Shown here: one piece after another, positions 33,529 to 45,473 of the stretch
Layout of the letters: every line of letters begins with the position of its first letter
Numbering within the stretch: position 1 is the first letter of the stretch
Assembly (NCBI GenBank): GCA_963978895.1
Contig: OZ022244.1
Location: forward strand, 31,527,819 to 31,591,818
Direction of reading: 5' to 3'
Source of the DNA: Erpobdella octoculata
Lineage: Eukaryota > Annelida > Clitellata > Hirudinida > Erpobdellidae
DNA length: 64,000 bases
Notes under the pieces: model-generated
What the model saw: the letters and a program-made list of their open reading frames with translations, nothing else
Databases searched by the model: none
What the model was told of the DNA's origin: nothing
Translations under genes and position numbers: made by a program

Positions 33529-36500
33529 TTAATTGGTTTGAGCAGGTTGTGAATTTTCCGACACGTCGTAGTTGACGCTGCCGTTGGCCATGGCCAGGAG
33601 GATGGAAGCGGGATCGAGTTCCGAGTTGTTGACGACTTCCATCATGGAATCGAGAGTGTCCTGAGGAACCACAAACACATGGAGCAGCGGAGCTTCTTCT
33701 TCGCCGCTCGCCGGATCCGACTGGCTTTCCGTGGCGCTTCTTTCCGGCAGAGGCACGGAAATGACCACCAACCTGTGACCTTCGGGAATTTTACCGATGC
33801 CCAGCGAATCGAGTTCGGCATTTTCGTGATCGATCACGTGTATCGACGCTCGTGGCCGAGGAGCAGCAGCGGTGTCTGCTGCTGGCTCAACGACGATCGG
33901 TTGTGCAGCGTCGGATCGGGAATCGCCGACGGCAGTTTCATTTTCCACCTTCGACGAAAAGTCTTCCACGGTAGACCGGCTGCTTTCGTCCGCGCAGGCG
34001 TCGAAACCGACTTTAAGCGCGTTCACGGCCTGGTCCGCCTCCATCTGTTTCACTTGCTGAGCGAATTTATCCCGACCGAGACGGGACGGTTCGTCCGCGA
34101 TGACGCTCCGCGTCGACGGAGTTTCGACGACTCTCGACGTTCTCCTGCCTCGACCCGACCGTCTGCAGAAAACCTGAGTCACCTCCACGTCGCTGTCGTC
34201 GCCATCTTCTCCGGCTTCCTTTTCGTGATCGGACAAGTCGACCGTCCCGGAAGAATCCTCGTCGTCTTCGACCAGAGATTTTCCACGTCTGCTTTTCTTC
34301 TTTCGAGTTTTCGCCGGCTTCCGTCGAGTTCTTTTCGTAGCTTTTTCGGGATCGGAGGCGGTTGCCGGATCGACTTCTTTCGAAACTTCGTTGCAACTTT
34401 CACTCGCTGGGACAAGTAAAAATAATGAAAAGATCAAAACTAAGGTTACAATTAGGAGCAACACCAAAACAATAAAGTGATGAACTTCATTGAATAAAAA
34501 CAAATTAATTTCAGAATTAAGTTTTAAAATTTAACTGAAAAACATCGAAACAATAAAAAATAGATTGATTAGTTTTAATTTTATTTCTATATTTTTATTT
34601 AAAAAAAAAACTATAAAACCTTAAAAAAAAACTTTTATATCTTTCCACATAAGAAAACAAACAATCCGTTTTGTAAATCAACCCGAAAAAAACGTTTGAA
34701 ATCCCATCGGACTTGCCTTTTCTCTTCCTGGACTGCCTCGGCTTCCGCACGCTCTTACTCCCGCCGGACGCCTCCACATTCTCCTTCTCCTTCGTAGATA
34801 CTCTCCTTTTCTTCGGTGTCGGCTCTTCCACCAGCGAGTCGTCCTCGGAAAGAGGTTCCGCCAGCAGGGAAATGTCGAGCGGCTTCCTCTCTTCTGTTCG
34901 GAGCGGAAACGAGCGTTTTAGTTTAAATCTAATTTTCATAACATTAATGATATCTGATGATCACGTGGAGATGAAACAATCATCATGATAATGAGCTAGG
35001 GGTTAAACGTCATTATGAGGTCAAGCTGAATTTATTATAATAATGAACTAGAACTGGGTTAAATATCATTATAAGCTCAAGCTGAAGTAATCATGTTAAT
35101 GACCTAGAGTTGGAACTATTTAGATGACAAACCGGCGCTAAATCGATTATGGTAATGAGCTGGAGCTCAAGCTGAATTAATTATCATAATAATGAGCTAT
35201 GTTAATGAGCTTCAGAGCAGTGGGTCGGAAACGATTAAATCAAAGCCTGAGATTTTAAATATGTATATTAAAATAATAATATATAATACAATATAATCAA
35301 AAAACAATAATACAATATAATCAAAAAATAATAATAATATATAATAAAAATAATAATATATAATTGAAATAATGTATATTTTGTGGAAAAGAGATGGAAA
35401 ATTGCTAACTTAGTGCCGTATCGACAAGGAATCGGTTGACTTTATCTTCTCTTTTAAACTTTTTCTGTTGAACGGAAGAAAATAAAATTATTAAAATAAA
35501 ATAAATATATAAACAACCCTAATAATAATTAATTAATATGAATAAAATCAAATTCAAAAAATATCGAGAGAACGAATACCGACAAATTAGAGATTAATAA
35601 AAGAAATTATCGAGAAATTAAATATTAATGAAACAAAAATTATTTTAAAATAAATTTGAATAGTATAAACATCAACGGTCAAGGCAAAATTAAGAAAACA
35701 GTTTAATTGATGCAACATCGAGGGAATTCAAATATTTCAGTACCCATGTTACTCGAATAGTACACCACATGGTACTTAAATAGTACAAATACTACTGGAA
35801 TAGTACCCATAGTACTCAAACAGTACACATTATACATGGATAGTACTTAAATAAATCTCACTGTACCCAAATAGAACTCACAGTACCAAATAGTATCCAC
35901 GGTACTCAAACAGTAGTCGCGGTAAACAAACAGTACCCGAGGTGGTTTTATTGACCAAATTAATTAAATTGCCCGATGCAAAAGTCTAGACGAAAAAAGC
36001 GTGAACAAATAAAAGATTACAAATTCAGCCGAACCTTGATGTCGTCTCGCGTCCTTGCAGGGAAGAAGGGCGTCATCAGCGAGAAATCAGTCCCGATCAT
36101 GCTCAAGACCGCGTAGAATCGCATCGTTTCTGAAAAAAAATAAATCATCATATTTTTAAATTGATAATTATATTATAATTATTTATTAATACCAGCCCAA
36201 TTAATCTACTTAAAGACAAAAGGTTGTTTACGATTTTGATGCTTCACCATAATTCATCAACATTTATTCAATTAATGTCTCTCTCCCGCTCTAAGCCTGA
36301 GTTGGAAGTTTCAAGCCCCTCCCACAAGTCACCGTTCACATCAGACTACCGCTTTAGACCGAGCACATCCACGTCCCGCTTAACGCATACCCACCATGTT
36401 TTCTTACTTCTACCCTTCCCTTTTATCCCTACGACATTCCGACACCTCGACATTCCGACACCCATTAATCCGCGTTCTTCTGTTCTAAAACGTCAGAACG

Positions 36501-39500
36501 AAATCAGCCTGCCACGCTTCACCACATCAGCCACGCAAGGAGTATCCAGAAAGTTGTTGTACAAATTCACACTGCATACACGATCACTCAATGCTTATAT
36601 GTATATATATATATACAATAATATTAATAATATATGTATATATACAAAATATGTAATACTCAGAGTGGTATTAATTGGGCACCTTTAATCCCCCATCTCC
36701 TCGTACGAGCTCTTTTCGGGTAACCTTCGAAGCGGTAGTTGGTCTCGTCCACGACCTCCATGTCTTCGAATTTCATTTCATTCTGGTGGATGACGAAGCT
36801 GCAGATGGTTGATTGAACGCGAATGAAATTGAAATTGAGTTAGACAGCATTACAGAGTTGGGTAACATTACAGAGTTAGGTAAGATTACAGTTATGTAAC
36901 ATTACAGTTATGTAACATTACAGAGTTAGGTAACATTACATAGTTAGGTAACGTTACAGTTATGTAACATTACAGAGTTAGGTAACATTACAGAGTTTGG
37001 CAACATTACAGAGTCAAATAACATTACAGAATTAGGTAACATTACAAAATTAGGCAACAAACACCAATCGACGACCAAATCGCAGTCAACTTCAGCAGCA
37101 TGACCAAAACCAGAAAACCGTATTTTCGCTAACTAACAGCAGAAACAAGAATCTATATTGACCTATATTTAAAAGTATAATTTTATTGACCTGTATTTAT
37201 AAATATAAATTATATAGATTCATATTTATAAATATAAATTATACAGATTCATATTTATAAATATAAATTATATAGATTCATATTTATAAATATAAATTAT
37301 ATAGACTCATATTTATAAATATAAATTATATAGATTCATATTTATAAATATAAATTATATAGATTCATATTTATAAATATAAATTATATAGATTCATATT
37401 TATAAATATAAATTATATAGATTCATATTTATAAATATAAATTATATAGATTCATATTTATAAATATAAATTATATAGATTCATATTTATAAATATAAAT
37501 TATATAGATTCATATTTATAAATTATATAGATTCATATTTATAAATTATATAGATTCATATTTATAAATTATATAGATTCATATTTATAAATTATATAGA
37601 TTCATATTTATAATTATAAATTATATAGATTCATATTTATAATTATAAATTATATAGATTCATATTTATAATTATAAATTATATAGATTCATATTTATAA
37701 TTATAAATTATATAGATTCATATTTATAAATATAATTTTTTATTGATATATACATTTATTCAAACTCAGGTCGCTTCAGAACATTTAATGAAAAAATCAA
37801 ATAACAAAAAACAATTAAAATAAAGAAGACTAACTTTTCTTCATTGATGACAATCTTTCCATTCTCGTCGAATTTCAGCTCGGGAACCGGAAAACTGTCC
37901 TCGTCGACCGTCGCCTTTCGCTTCTCCTCCTTTTGAGGCTGCGGCGTTTTTTTCGGCAGGATTTCTTTATTCTTCGGGGTCGTCACCGTCACTATGTCGT
38001 CCATTTTTCTGATTTCCGAGAGAAGAAAGAAATATTAAAATCAACAAACTCAAAGCGCCACCGTGCTACCATTTTCAATAAAATGTGATAATAATTTAAT
38101 AAAATACGATAATAATTCAATAAAATATGATAATAATTCAATAAAATATGATAATAATTCAATAAAATATGATAATAATTCAATAAAATATGATAATAAT
38201 TCAGTTAAAAATTATCAAATTACTCCAATTAAAAACTCACGACATCGGGTTGTCCACCGGATTCTTGTAAATTAAATCTTTTATCGACATCTGCGAGTTG
38301 ACCGGCTCTGTCAGAGTTTCGTTAGCTCGACTTTTTTGACGCTCCTGAGGATTCGACCGCAAAAAAGGTCAGTTTTGTATTTCCGAGAGATAAAAATATA
38401 CAAAACAAATAAAATACTTATGGAACAATTAATTTAAGGTTAATTTACTCGTTTTGATTAATTAATTTATTTATTACTAAATTTATTAATTGATAAATTA
38501 CTTAATTGATTAAATACTTAATTTATTAATTACTTAATTGATTAAATACTTAATTTATTAATTACTTAATTGATTAATTAATCAATTTGTACAAGCAAGA
38601 TTTAATTTACGAACAGTGTTTCAACTCGAGGATAATAATATATTTTTTCGTATTTCACAATCAACAAACAGGCTTACAGCGATCCTCCTAGCGACCAATC
38701 GGTTCGCGAGCTTCTCGGCGAGGCTCTTCCTGTCCTCCGGACGTTTGACCCCTCCGTCGACCTTTCCCGTCGTCGAGGCGACCGCTTTTGCCGCCGTCTT
38801 CGACGTTTTTTCCGACGTCGCGGGTTGCTCTTCCTTTCTCGCCGCAACAGGAGGATCGATCCGATGGACGGACGACGTTGCTTCTTCGACGCCGGTCGGT
38901 TTCGAGCTGGTTGCGTTCGTCTCGCTCCGTTCGGTCAGCAGACTGGTGTCTGCAGTCAGCAGACTGTTGTCTGCGGTCAGCAGACTGGTGTCCGTGGTCA
39001 GCAGTCCTATGCTGTGCGATGTGAAAAATACAAACTCGAGTTAATTGATTTTTTTTTTAAAAATTAATAATTTATATAATTTTGCTAAAATAATTGTACA
39101 GTTTCTAAATAATTTGTAAACAGTTATTATTTAATAGGGAGCTAAGAAAAACAAGTGATTATAACTTAAGAAATTAACACCACGCTTTCAAGAAATGCTC
39201 AAAAAGCAAAAAATTTTATAGCGAAGTCAGTCGCACAAAAACCTATCCCGACCAAACAAAGGATATTAATAAAAGCATGCAAAAATATTATTTGTTTCAG
39301 CAGAACTTATACGTCGCAACTTTTAACTATTAAAAAAAAATTAAAGCTTTAAAAACCTCAAGTCAGACAAACTAGTTCCTTTGTCCAAAACATCATTGAT
39401 GAGCAGCGATATGCCTGATATATCCTCGGGAAGTGAAGTAGATTCTGTTTCGAGACCATTGAATAGAGACCCAAATGTTTCATCTTGATTCACAAAGTCC

Positions 39501-40900
39501 TTGGTTATCGATGCAGATAAATCTACAATGGCAGGTTCGACCAACGATTCCCTGTACATCGGTTTAGTCACAGAAGGTTGAACCGATGATTCTGTGAAAA
39601 CGGTTTTACTTGTGGTGTGGGAGTCATCGACAGTTTTGGCTTCGGTAATCACAGAATTTGTTTCCGTCTCTTTATTGTCAGCCATTACGTTCGGCATCGG
39701 GCGAAATTTTGTTCTTCTTTTTAACATAGAAACCGATTCGGTTGTAGCAGGTTGAACCACTGATTCCTTAATTGGTTCAGTCACAGTAGGTTGAACCACT
39801 GATTCCGTAATTGATTCAGTCGCTGCAGGTTGGACCAACAATTCTGTGAAAACTGTTTTTGTTGTGGAATGCGATACATCGACAGGCTCAGCTTCGGTAA
39901 CAACAGAATTTGTTCCTGTCTCGGTGTTGTCAGCCCCTATGTTTGGCTTCGGACGAAATTTTGTTCTTCTTTTTAACATAGAAACCGGCTCAGTCACAGC
40001 AGGTTGAACAACCGATTCCGTAGAAATTGGTTCGATCACGACAGGTTGGACTGATGATTCTGTGAAAACTGTTTTGCTTGTGGCACGGGATTCATCAACG
40101 GGTTCAGCTTCGGTAATCACAGAATTCGTGACTGTCTCTGTGGTTTCAGCCCTTATATTCGGCTGCGGACGTAATTTGGTTCTCCTTTTCAACATAGAAA
40201 ACGGTTCTGTTACAGCAGGTTGAACAACTGATTGCATAGAAATCGGTTCAGTCACATTAGTTTGAACTAATGATTCTGTAGGAGCTGCTTCAGTTACTGC
40301 AGGTTGGGCAGACGATTCTGTGAAAACTGTTTCAACTGTAGCATGGGATTCCTCAACAACAGATTCAACTTCGTTAACCGCAGAATTTGTTTCCCTCTCT
40401 GAGGTGTCAGCCCCTACGTTCGGCTTAGGACGAAATTTCATTCTCCTTTTCAACATAGAAACCGGTTCAGTTACAGAAGGTCGAACCACTGATTCTGTAG
40501 AAATCGGTTCAACTACATTATTTTGGACCAATGAATCTGTAGGAATCGGTTCAACAACATTATTTTGGACCAATGATTCTGTAGAAATCGGTTCAACTAC
40601 ATTATTTTGGACCAATGAATCTGTAGGAATCGGTTCAACAACATTATTTTGGACCAATGATTCTGTAGAAATCGGTTCAACTACATTATTTTGATTTTGG
40701 ACCAATGATTCTATAGAAATCGGTTCAATCACGATCGGTTGGACTAACGATTCTGTAAAAACTGTTTCATGGCATTCATCAACACCAGCAACAGGAGGTT
40801 CAGCTTCTTCGGCAATCACAGAATTTGATTCCGTCGCTACTACTGCGGCGCCGGCTTTTATGATTGGCTTCGGACGTAATTTTGTTCTCCTTTGATACAT
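33529..40900 (-). CDS. BDP1: TFIIIB subunit B'' (BDP1 homologue)
   Basis: Nine exons on the minus strand: 40900-39357, 39011-38678, 38344-38241, 38008-37835, 36798-36683, 36129-36035, 35464-35410, 34893-34717 and 34406-33529. They total 3477 nt, or 1158 residues, with all phases agreeing. BDP1 with TBP and BRF1 forms TFIIIB, which recruits RNA polymerase III. Evidence: MYQRRTKLRPKP N-terminus (BDP1 starts with a basic KPN motif); MSIKDLIYKNPVDNPMS; PELKFDENGKIVINEE then VVDETNYRF; and the diagnostic extended SANT domain RRWGIKETMRFYAVLSMIGT, DFSLMTPFFPARTRDDIK, KKFKREDKVNRFLVDTAL. The C-terminus has HRLVVISVPLPE and LLHVFVVPQD, like the conserved C-terminal motif of animal BDP1. Exon 1 repeats MLKRR-K-RPKPN about four more times and has a 14-residue tandem repeat (VVEPISTESLVQ type). 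The intron 34716-34407 uses a GC donor (AG|GCAAGT). The long antisense ORFs are shadows. Confidence 0.92.
34407..34716 (-). other. GC-AG intron of BDP1
   Basis: Exon 8 ends AGAAAAG and the intron begins GCAAGTCC, a perfect match to the GC-donor consensus AG|GCAAGT. It ends 'cttgtcccag'. No GT donor nearby keeps the frame into ASESCNEV. Confidence 0.85.
34894..36034 (-). other. BDP1 introns 6 and 7
   Basis: Introns flanking the 55-nt exon at 35410-35464. They hold degenerate 'atgagctagagctcaagctg' repeats (about 34990-35215) and a 'ctcaaatagtacccac'-type repeat (about 35745-35945). Confidence 0.7.
36250..36600. repeat. Dispersed GC-richer repeat in BDP1 intron 5
   Basis: Non-coding segment in intron 36130-36682. 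'cccacaagtcaccgttc' with preceding 'ctctaagcctgagttggaag' has a diverged relative at about 60715-60840. It ends in an AT run near 36600. Probably an old transposon. Confidence 0.4.
36837..37738. repeat. Two minisatellites in BDP1 intron 4
   Basis: First, an 18-bp 'acattacagagttaggta' array (36837-37055). Then a 29-bp array of 'atagattcatatttataaat' + 'ataaattat' with shortened 22-bp and 26-bp variants (37170-37738). They fill most of the intron 36799-37834. Confidence 0.93.
38084..38203. repeat. 21-bp minisatellite in BDP1 intron 3
   Basis: About six copies of 'aataattcaataaaatatgat' in the intron 38009-38240. Confidence 0.9.
38345..38677 (-). other. BDP1 intron 2
   Basis: AT-rich, with an 'aattacttaattgattaa'-type repeat (about 38455-38585). 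The acceptor used is 'tcctcag' before GAGCGTC. Confidence 0.7.
39012..39356 (-). other. BDP1 intron 1
   Basis: AT-rich intron with no other content seen. Acceptor 'tcgcacag' before CATAGG keeps phase 2 from exon 1; the nearby 'catag' acceptor would break the frame. Confidence 0.7.
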
Positions 40901-42319
40901 CGTCGTCAATACGACTAAACAATACAAAAAAGACAAAAAACAACCATGCAATAAAAACAAACAGTTATTATATTCAACAAATGCAGACAACTATTATATC
41001 GCCCCCATTGCAAATAATATTGACTGTAAACAATGGATTAAAAAACTTTGTAAGTCAGTTAATCATGACTTGTATTTCTTTATTATTATTATAACCGTAG
41101 ATATCTTAAGAATATCTATCGTAGTTATATATTTTTGAGTATAACTAATAAAACGCAATCTTTTTAAAAGTTTCAGCTAGTAATTCTTACAATAAAATCC
41201 GCCGATCGGCACTTAAAAACGAGCAAACTATTGCACAATAAATGGCATAGAACAAACAAAAAAAGAAAAAAAAGTTAAAACAGGGTTGACCAAACATAGG
41301 CTTTTCAGTTAAAATAAAACCTTTTTGTTTGTTTTACCAGATAATTTGCAAATTTGGTCAACTATAGTTGAATTTATAACTTTTCCAGTTATTTAAAGAG
41401 CTAAAAGCTAGTGGGATCGAATAATGACCCCTGGAGTATTTCATACGGAAATAACGTATTAAAATTTTTGATTTTTGTTTAAATTGAGCCCTAGTTGACC
41501 TTTTTGTTAAGTTTGATATTTTATGTTTTGCATGGTTAGCGACTGATTATTCGTCAGGTGTAGTCGGTGTAGTAGTGTAGTTACCGGTTTAGGCTTATAT
41601 CACAGCACGGCCAACCGACACCTGTGGATCGTTTCTCTATCCGCTACCTGGGCAGAAGCGGCAAATGAGGGGGGCTGGGGGAGCGACTTTCCCCCAAAAA
41701 TTTTTCCACTGATTTAATCCAAAAACATTGTTGAGAATTGAAAAACTAAAATTTTATTGACTGTAATAAACATTCGAATTTGAACATCAATCAAAAACCC
41801 ATAAGACAATTTATATACATGCAGCAAAAATGGAGTTGATAGTTCTTCAGAGAGAGAGACAACCATCGACATAGATGATCCAAGAAAATCGTTCTAGATA
41901 ATCCAAGAAAATCATTCTAGATAATCCAAGAAAATCATTCTAGATAATCCAAGAAAATCATTCTAGATAATCCAAGAAAATCATTCTAGATAATCCAAGA
42001 AAATGGTAAAGCATTGTTTTGTTATTTCTCCTCGGTAAGAAATCGTCATCAACAGTCAATAAAAATTCATCCGGCAAATCTCAATTGGTAGTAGCAGACT
42101 ATAGCCCGCTCGGAGAATAAATAATGGAAATTAAATTATAATCTTAATAAATATCAGATTTAAATGTTTCACAGTTTTCATGTATCATTTAAATAAATGA
42201 GCAATAAGTCTTTACTAATGCAAGAGTGTCGAACGACTGCTGTACAATAATTCGAGAAAAAACAAAAAACGCTTAACTCGAAAATTGACTGCAAAAAATG
42301 AGCTGTTTATAATTAATTG
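40901..42319. other. Intergenic region between BDP1 and RBR-like copy B
   Basis: Contains the upstream region of BDP1 (minus strand). A GC-richer block at about 41575-41700 may be transposon debris. A 23-bp minisatellite lies at 41874-42004. No gene recognised. Confidence 0.5.
41874..42004. repeat. 23-bp minisatellite
   Basis: About six copies of 'ccaagaaaatcattctagat' + 'aat'. Confidence 0.92.
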
Positions 42320-43584
42320 TTAAAATGCAGGCAGTGCACGGAGGAATTCTGTAAATTCAACTTCATTCTCGTGTTCGGGCAGCGAGGTTTGACGGGGAGC
42401 GGTTTTACACGACGACTCGTACGGATGACACGGAATAAATTCTTTGAACGGTGCCGCTCTGAGGCAGATGAAACAAAAGTAGGATCTACATCCCTTGCAG
42501 CACATGATCGTACACGCATCCGTGTGTTCTATTAATAGACCGCACCTGGGACATGCTCTGACGGTTGGCATGAAATGACAATTGTAATATTTATCTTTGC
42601 ATTCTTCCAGTACCTTGAGTCTCCTGTCTATTGAGCCGCAGTTTTTATCACTGCACTGTTTTCCGTGTTTCTTGTTCAGTGGTTGCAGGCAACACCAGCA
42701 CAGATAACATGTTTCACCTGCCAGTATAGAACAACCGGGACACTCTACGCAGTTTGAGGTGTTGGAAGGATTTTTTTGAATGAGAGTTTGGCACTGGAGG
42801 CATTTCTGGATGTAAATTCGAATTTTGATGAAATTTTCGCAAATCGTTTTTTCCATTTCTTCCAGTTCGGCATCACTGGATGAGAAGGACGCCACGTATT
42901 TGACTGCCGAAAAACGCCACAGTTTGTCGCATCCGTAGACCGGGCAGTGAATAGTTGACAGTCCTTTAGATAACTCAAAGTTGCAATGGTCCTTCATTGA
43001 TGCAGAACCTTAAATAAAATGATCAATACATTATTGAATTATTTGTAAATAAATATTTTGAAATCTGTCTCAACTTTGTCTGTACCAGGGATGTCATTTC
43101 AACAAACTTAAAGAGCTGCCAACAAATAATAAATTTTTTCATATTTGGCATTAAAAAATTAAATAAAATAATTATTTAAAAAAAACATTAAGAATAAAAA
43201 CGTACACTAAGTTCATACAAAAACTTATTTTATTATACACTTTGTCATCGTAAAATATTAAGCGCTCAATAAATATTTAGCAGCTTCGAAAGAAATGGAA
43301 AATCCCTAAACCGAAAGTGAAGCTGCTTACTAATGCGCTGATTATGAAAATTGTACCGTAACCGATTAATAATTCATTTTTATTACATGAATAATAACAA
43401 ATCATCACTAACTTATGACATGACCGCATGACATTTTCGCCATTCCTCTCCATAGATCAACATCTCCTGTTATAACGTCGGGTTCCGAAGTTGTAACGGA
43501 AAAATGTCCGTTCATTGGTTTCATTCCACCGTATAAATTTCTCCACAGATATGTGTACATGTACGTCACATACTCTAAAACCAT
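42320..43584 (-). CDS. RBR-like (RING/IBR) zinc-binding protein, copy B
   Basis: Two exons on the minus strand, 43584-43413 and 43008-42320, joined in phase 1, give 286 residues from the Met conserved with copy A. Exon 1 ends MAKMSCGHVIS. Exon 2 has MKDHC, CPVYGC, QKCLQC, NCVECPGC, CYLCWCC, ACPRCGLLIEHTDACTIMC and YFCFICL. The Zn-ligand pattern and putative catalytic Cys (DAC-TIM) match copy A. The tail differs: B reads on to EFLRALPAF while A stops after RPRE. An in-frame stop lies about 24 codons upstream of the chosen start, so the 5' end is either here or spliced. Intron 43009-43412 lacks the giant ATT run of copy A. Likely intact; ubiquitin-ligase activity is inferred from the family only. 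Confidence 0.75.
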
Positions 43585-44308
43585 TATATTGTGAACGGAA
43601 TCAAAATACAACCTAAAGAACCGATTATAACAATTTATCGATCGTTAAGACACATATGAGCTGCACCTACCTAAGCTGGTAGAGGTCCCGCTTTTTGTTG
43701 GCTTGCATTACCTGAAGTGGTCGCGCGTGCAGTAATATAAGGTACTAGCTGGGTAACCGGCCTTGCCTTTTTTTTAGAAATTTTCAGAAAAAAAGTTTTT
43801 TCACCATGTATCATGCAGGTTTTTTCATCACCTCATTAGGTTTTGGATTTATTGAAGAACAAAAACCACGCATTTGCTTTATATATATTTATTGCGGATG
43901 TGAGTTGTATTTGGGTCCGTTTATAATATTAATAATTAATAATAGTCGGCAGTGGCGGATCCAGAAATTCCGGATGCACTTCCAAAACTGTTCACACTCT
44001 TCTCCAGAAAAGCTTATTACCGTGGGGGATATAGTCGTAGGTATTTTTCCAAAAAAATCCAAAAACTTTCAATTTTTCCCTTATTAAATAATTATTATTA
44101 AAAACGACAATTTATATAGCGTCGTGAGCATCAGAAGCCGCTTTAGTTGCGAAATTAGGTCGGTTAATTAATAGAAATGTGATGTAAAATATTACGAAAA
44201 AAGATACTTTTTCAAAAAACACGCTTTTATTTAAGTGTGGAAAGTGCAATAAAAAGTATAAAATAATTTTTTTTCCTTTCCTTCTATATGTCATCAAATA
44301 TTCTTTGA

Positions 44309-44395
44309 CTAAAAATAAAAGAGTGGGACCTCATCCTAATCCATTTCCATCATAATCCATGGATTATGATGACCGTCCCACGCTTTTATTTTTAG
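44309..44395. mobile_element. 87-bp hairpin element
   Basis: 'ctaaaaataaaagagtggga' at 44309 is matched in inverted orientation by 'tcccacgcttttatttttag' ending at 44395, with a perfect central palindrome (cataatccatggattatg). MITE-like or a structured element. Confidence 0.6.
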
Positions 44396-44744
44396 TTAGA
44401 ATAATAATTTTTAGTCGAGAATACATGTGTTTTGAAATTTTCAAGTCAATTGGAAGTGTAGAAGTGGTCGAAAAATCGATTTAAAAAACCTGAAAATACA
44501 ACATACAGTGTGAGGTAAATAAAAGCATGTAAAAAATGACAAAGATCAATAACTCCGCTTTGCTTTTGCAAGCCAGTCCCAAGCCTGGAGAAAGGAGGAG
44601 GGAAAAGTTAAAAAAATCAAAGTATGATCCACAACTGGAAGTACTTAGGTGCTTCTGACACAGTCATTTCAGTCTTAAAACACTTGGTGTAAAGGACTAT
44701 AAACTATTATAAAAAAAATGACAAAGATCAATAATACAGAAGCA

Positions 44745-44975
44745 GCTCGAGGGGTGCATCGCAGCACGTCGAGTCGATTCATCTGTCGACAGGAGAAAAC
44801 CCAGATTATTTCGATCCTAGATAGATTGATTTGTAGCTAATTAAATTTCCTCCAGTCGCAGACCTCGACGATACACTTCGTCAACGCACTGCGGAGGCAC
44901 ATGGTTGCTGACGGCAGATGGTTGACAGAAACCATATATCTGTGAATCGTCGGCGTACAGATGATCATCTTGGCG
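44745..44975 (-). pseudogene. LINE reverse-transcriptase fragment
   Basis: The minus strand encodes LYADDSQIYGFCQPSA followed by a degraded stretch and KTEIIW-like then SCRQMNRLDVL-like text. This is the YADD catalytic box and downstream thumb of CR1/L2-type RT. Stops and small gaps show it is dead. Confidence 0.7.
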
Positions 44976-45473
44976 ATGTTCTTCCCAAAAAAGGCTGTTA
45001 AGCAGGAGGTAGTTGTAATTTTTAATAATTTAACTTTCATCCAGTCGTTTTCCCAAAACCGGCCATACTACCCAAAAAATTTTGAGTTGATACTCTGGTG
45101 GGAAGGATGAGTCCCCTCGGATAGTCGATAGTTAAGCGATTGTTGCCAAAGCTGTGACTGATATTGTTAGAAAGATTTTAGTGTTGTAAGACAATATTTA
45201 ATAAGGAATTAAATAGGCGTCTTAACTGCTGTTACTTGTGCAACCATTTTCACTGTTCATCAACAGAATGCATGTAAAGCTTAGCCCACATACATCAAAG
45301 ATTCTATGATCGTATTTCTACGGATATAACGCGCACTTCTTACGTGCCTGGAAAGGCCATACGACGCTCTATTAATTAGATTGTTAGCACAGAGACCACC
45401 CATTTAGTGCCCCCTCACTAAAAAAAACCGTTTGACTTAGTAAGACAAAATTTATTCTATAAATTGAAATTGT

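Larger units (their letters stand above)
43585..45473. other. Intergenic region between RBR-like copy B and eEF1B
   Basis: Contains transposon-like debris: 'agtggcggatccagaaattc' at about 43952, the hairpin 44309-44395, a block 'aagccagtcccaagcctgga' near 44572, a direct duplicate of 'aaaatgacaaagatcaataa' (44532 and 44714) and the LINE fragment at 44745-44975. A minus-strand AATAAA for eEF1B is at 45451-45456. Confidence 0.6.

Noticed and set aside
33679..34419. 246-residue plus-strand ORF
   Set aside because: Antisense shadow of BDP1 exon 9; no family resemblance, while the opposite strand has a spliced, phase-consistent gene.
40320..40694. 124-residue plus-strand ORF with tandem repeats
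   Set aside because: Antisense of the BDP1 coding minisatellite.
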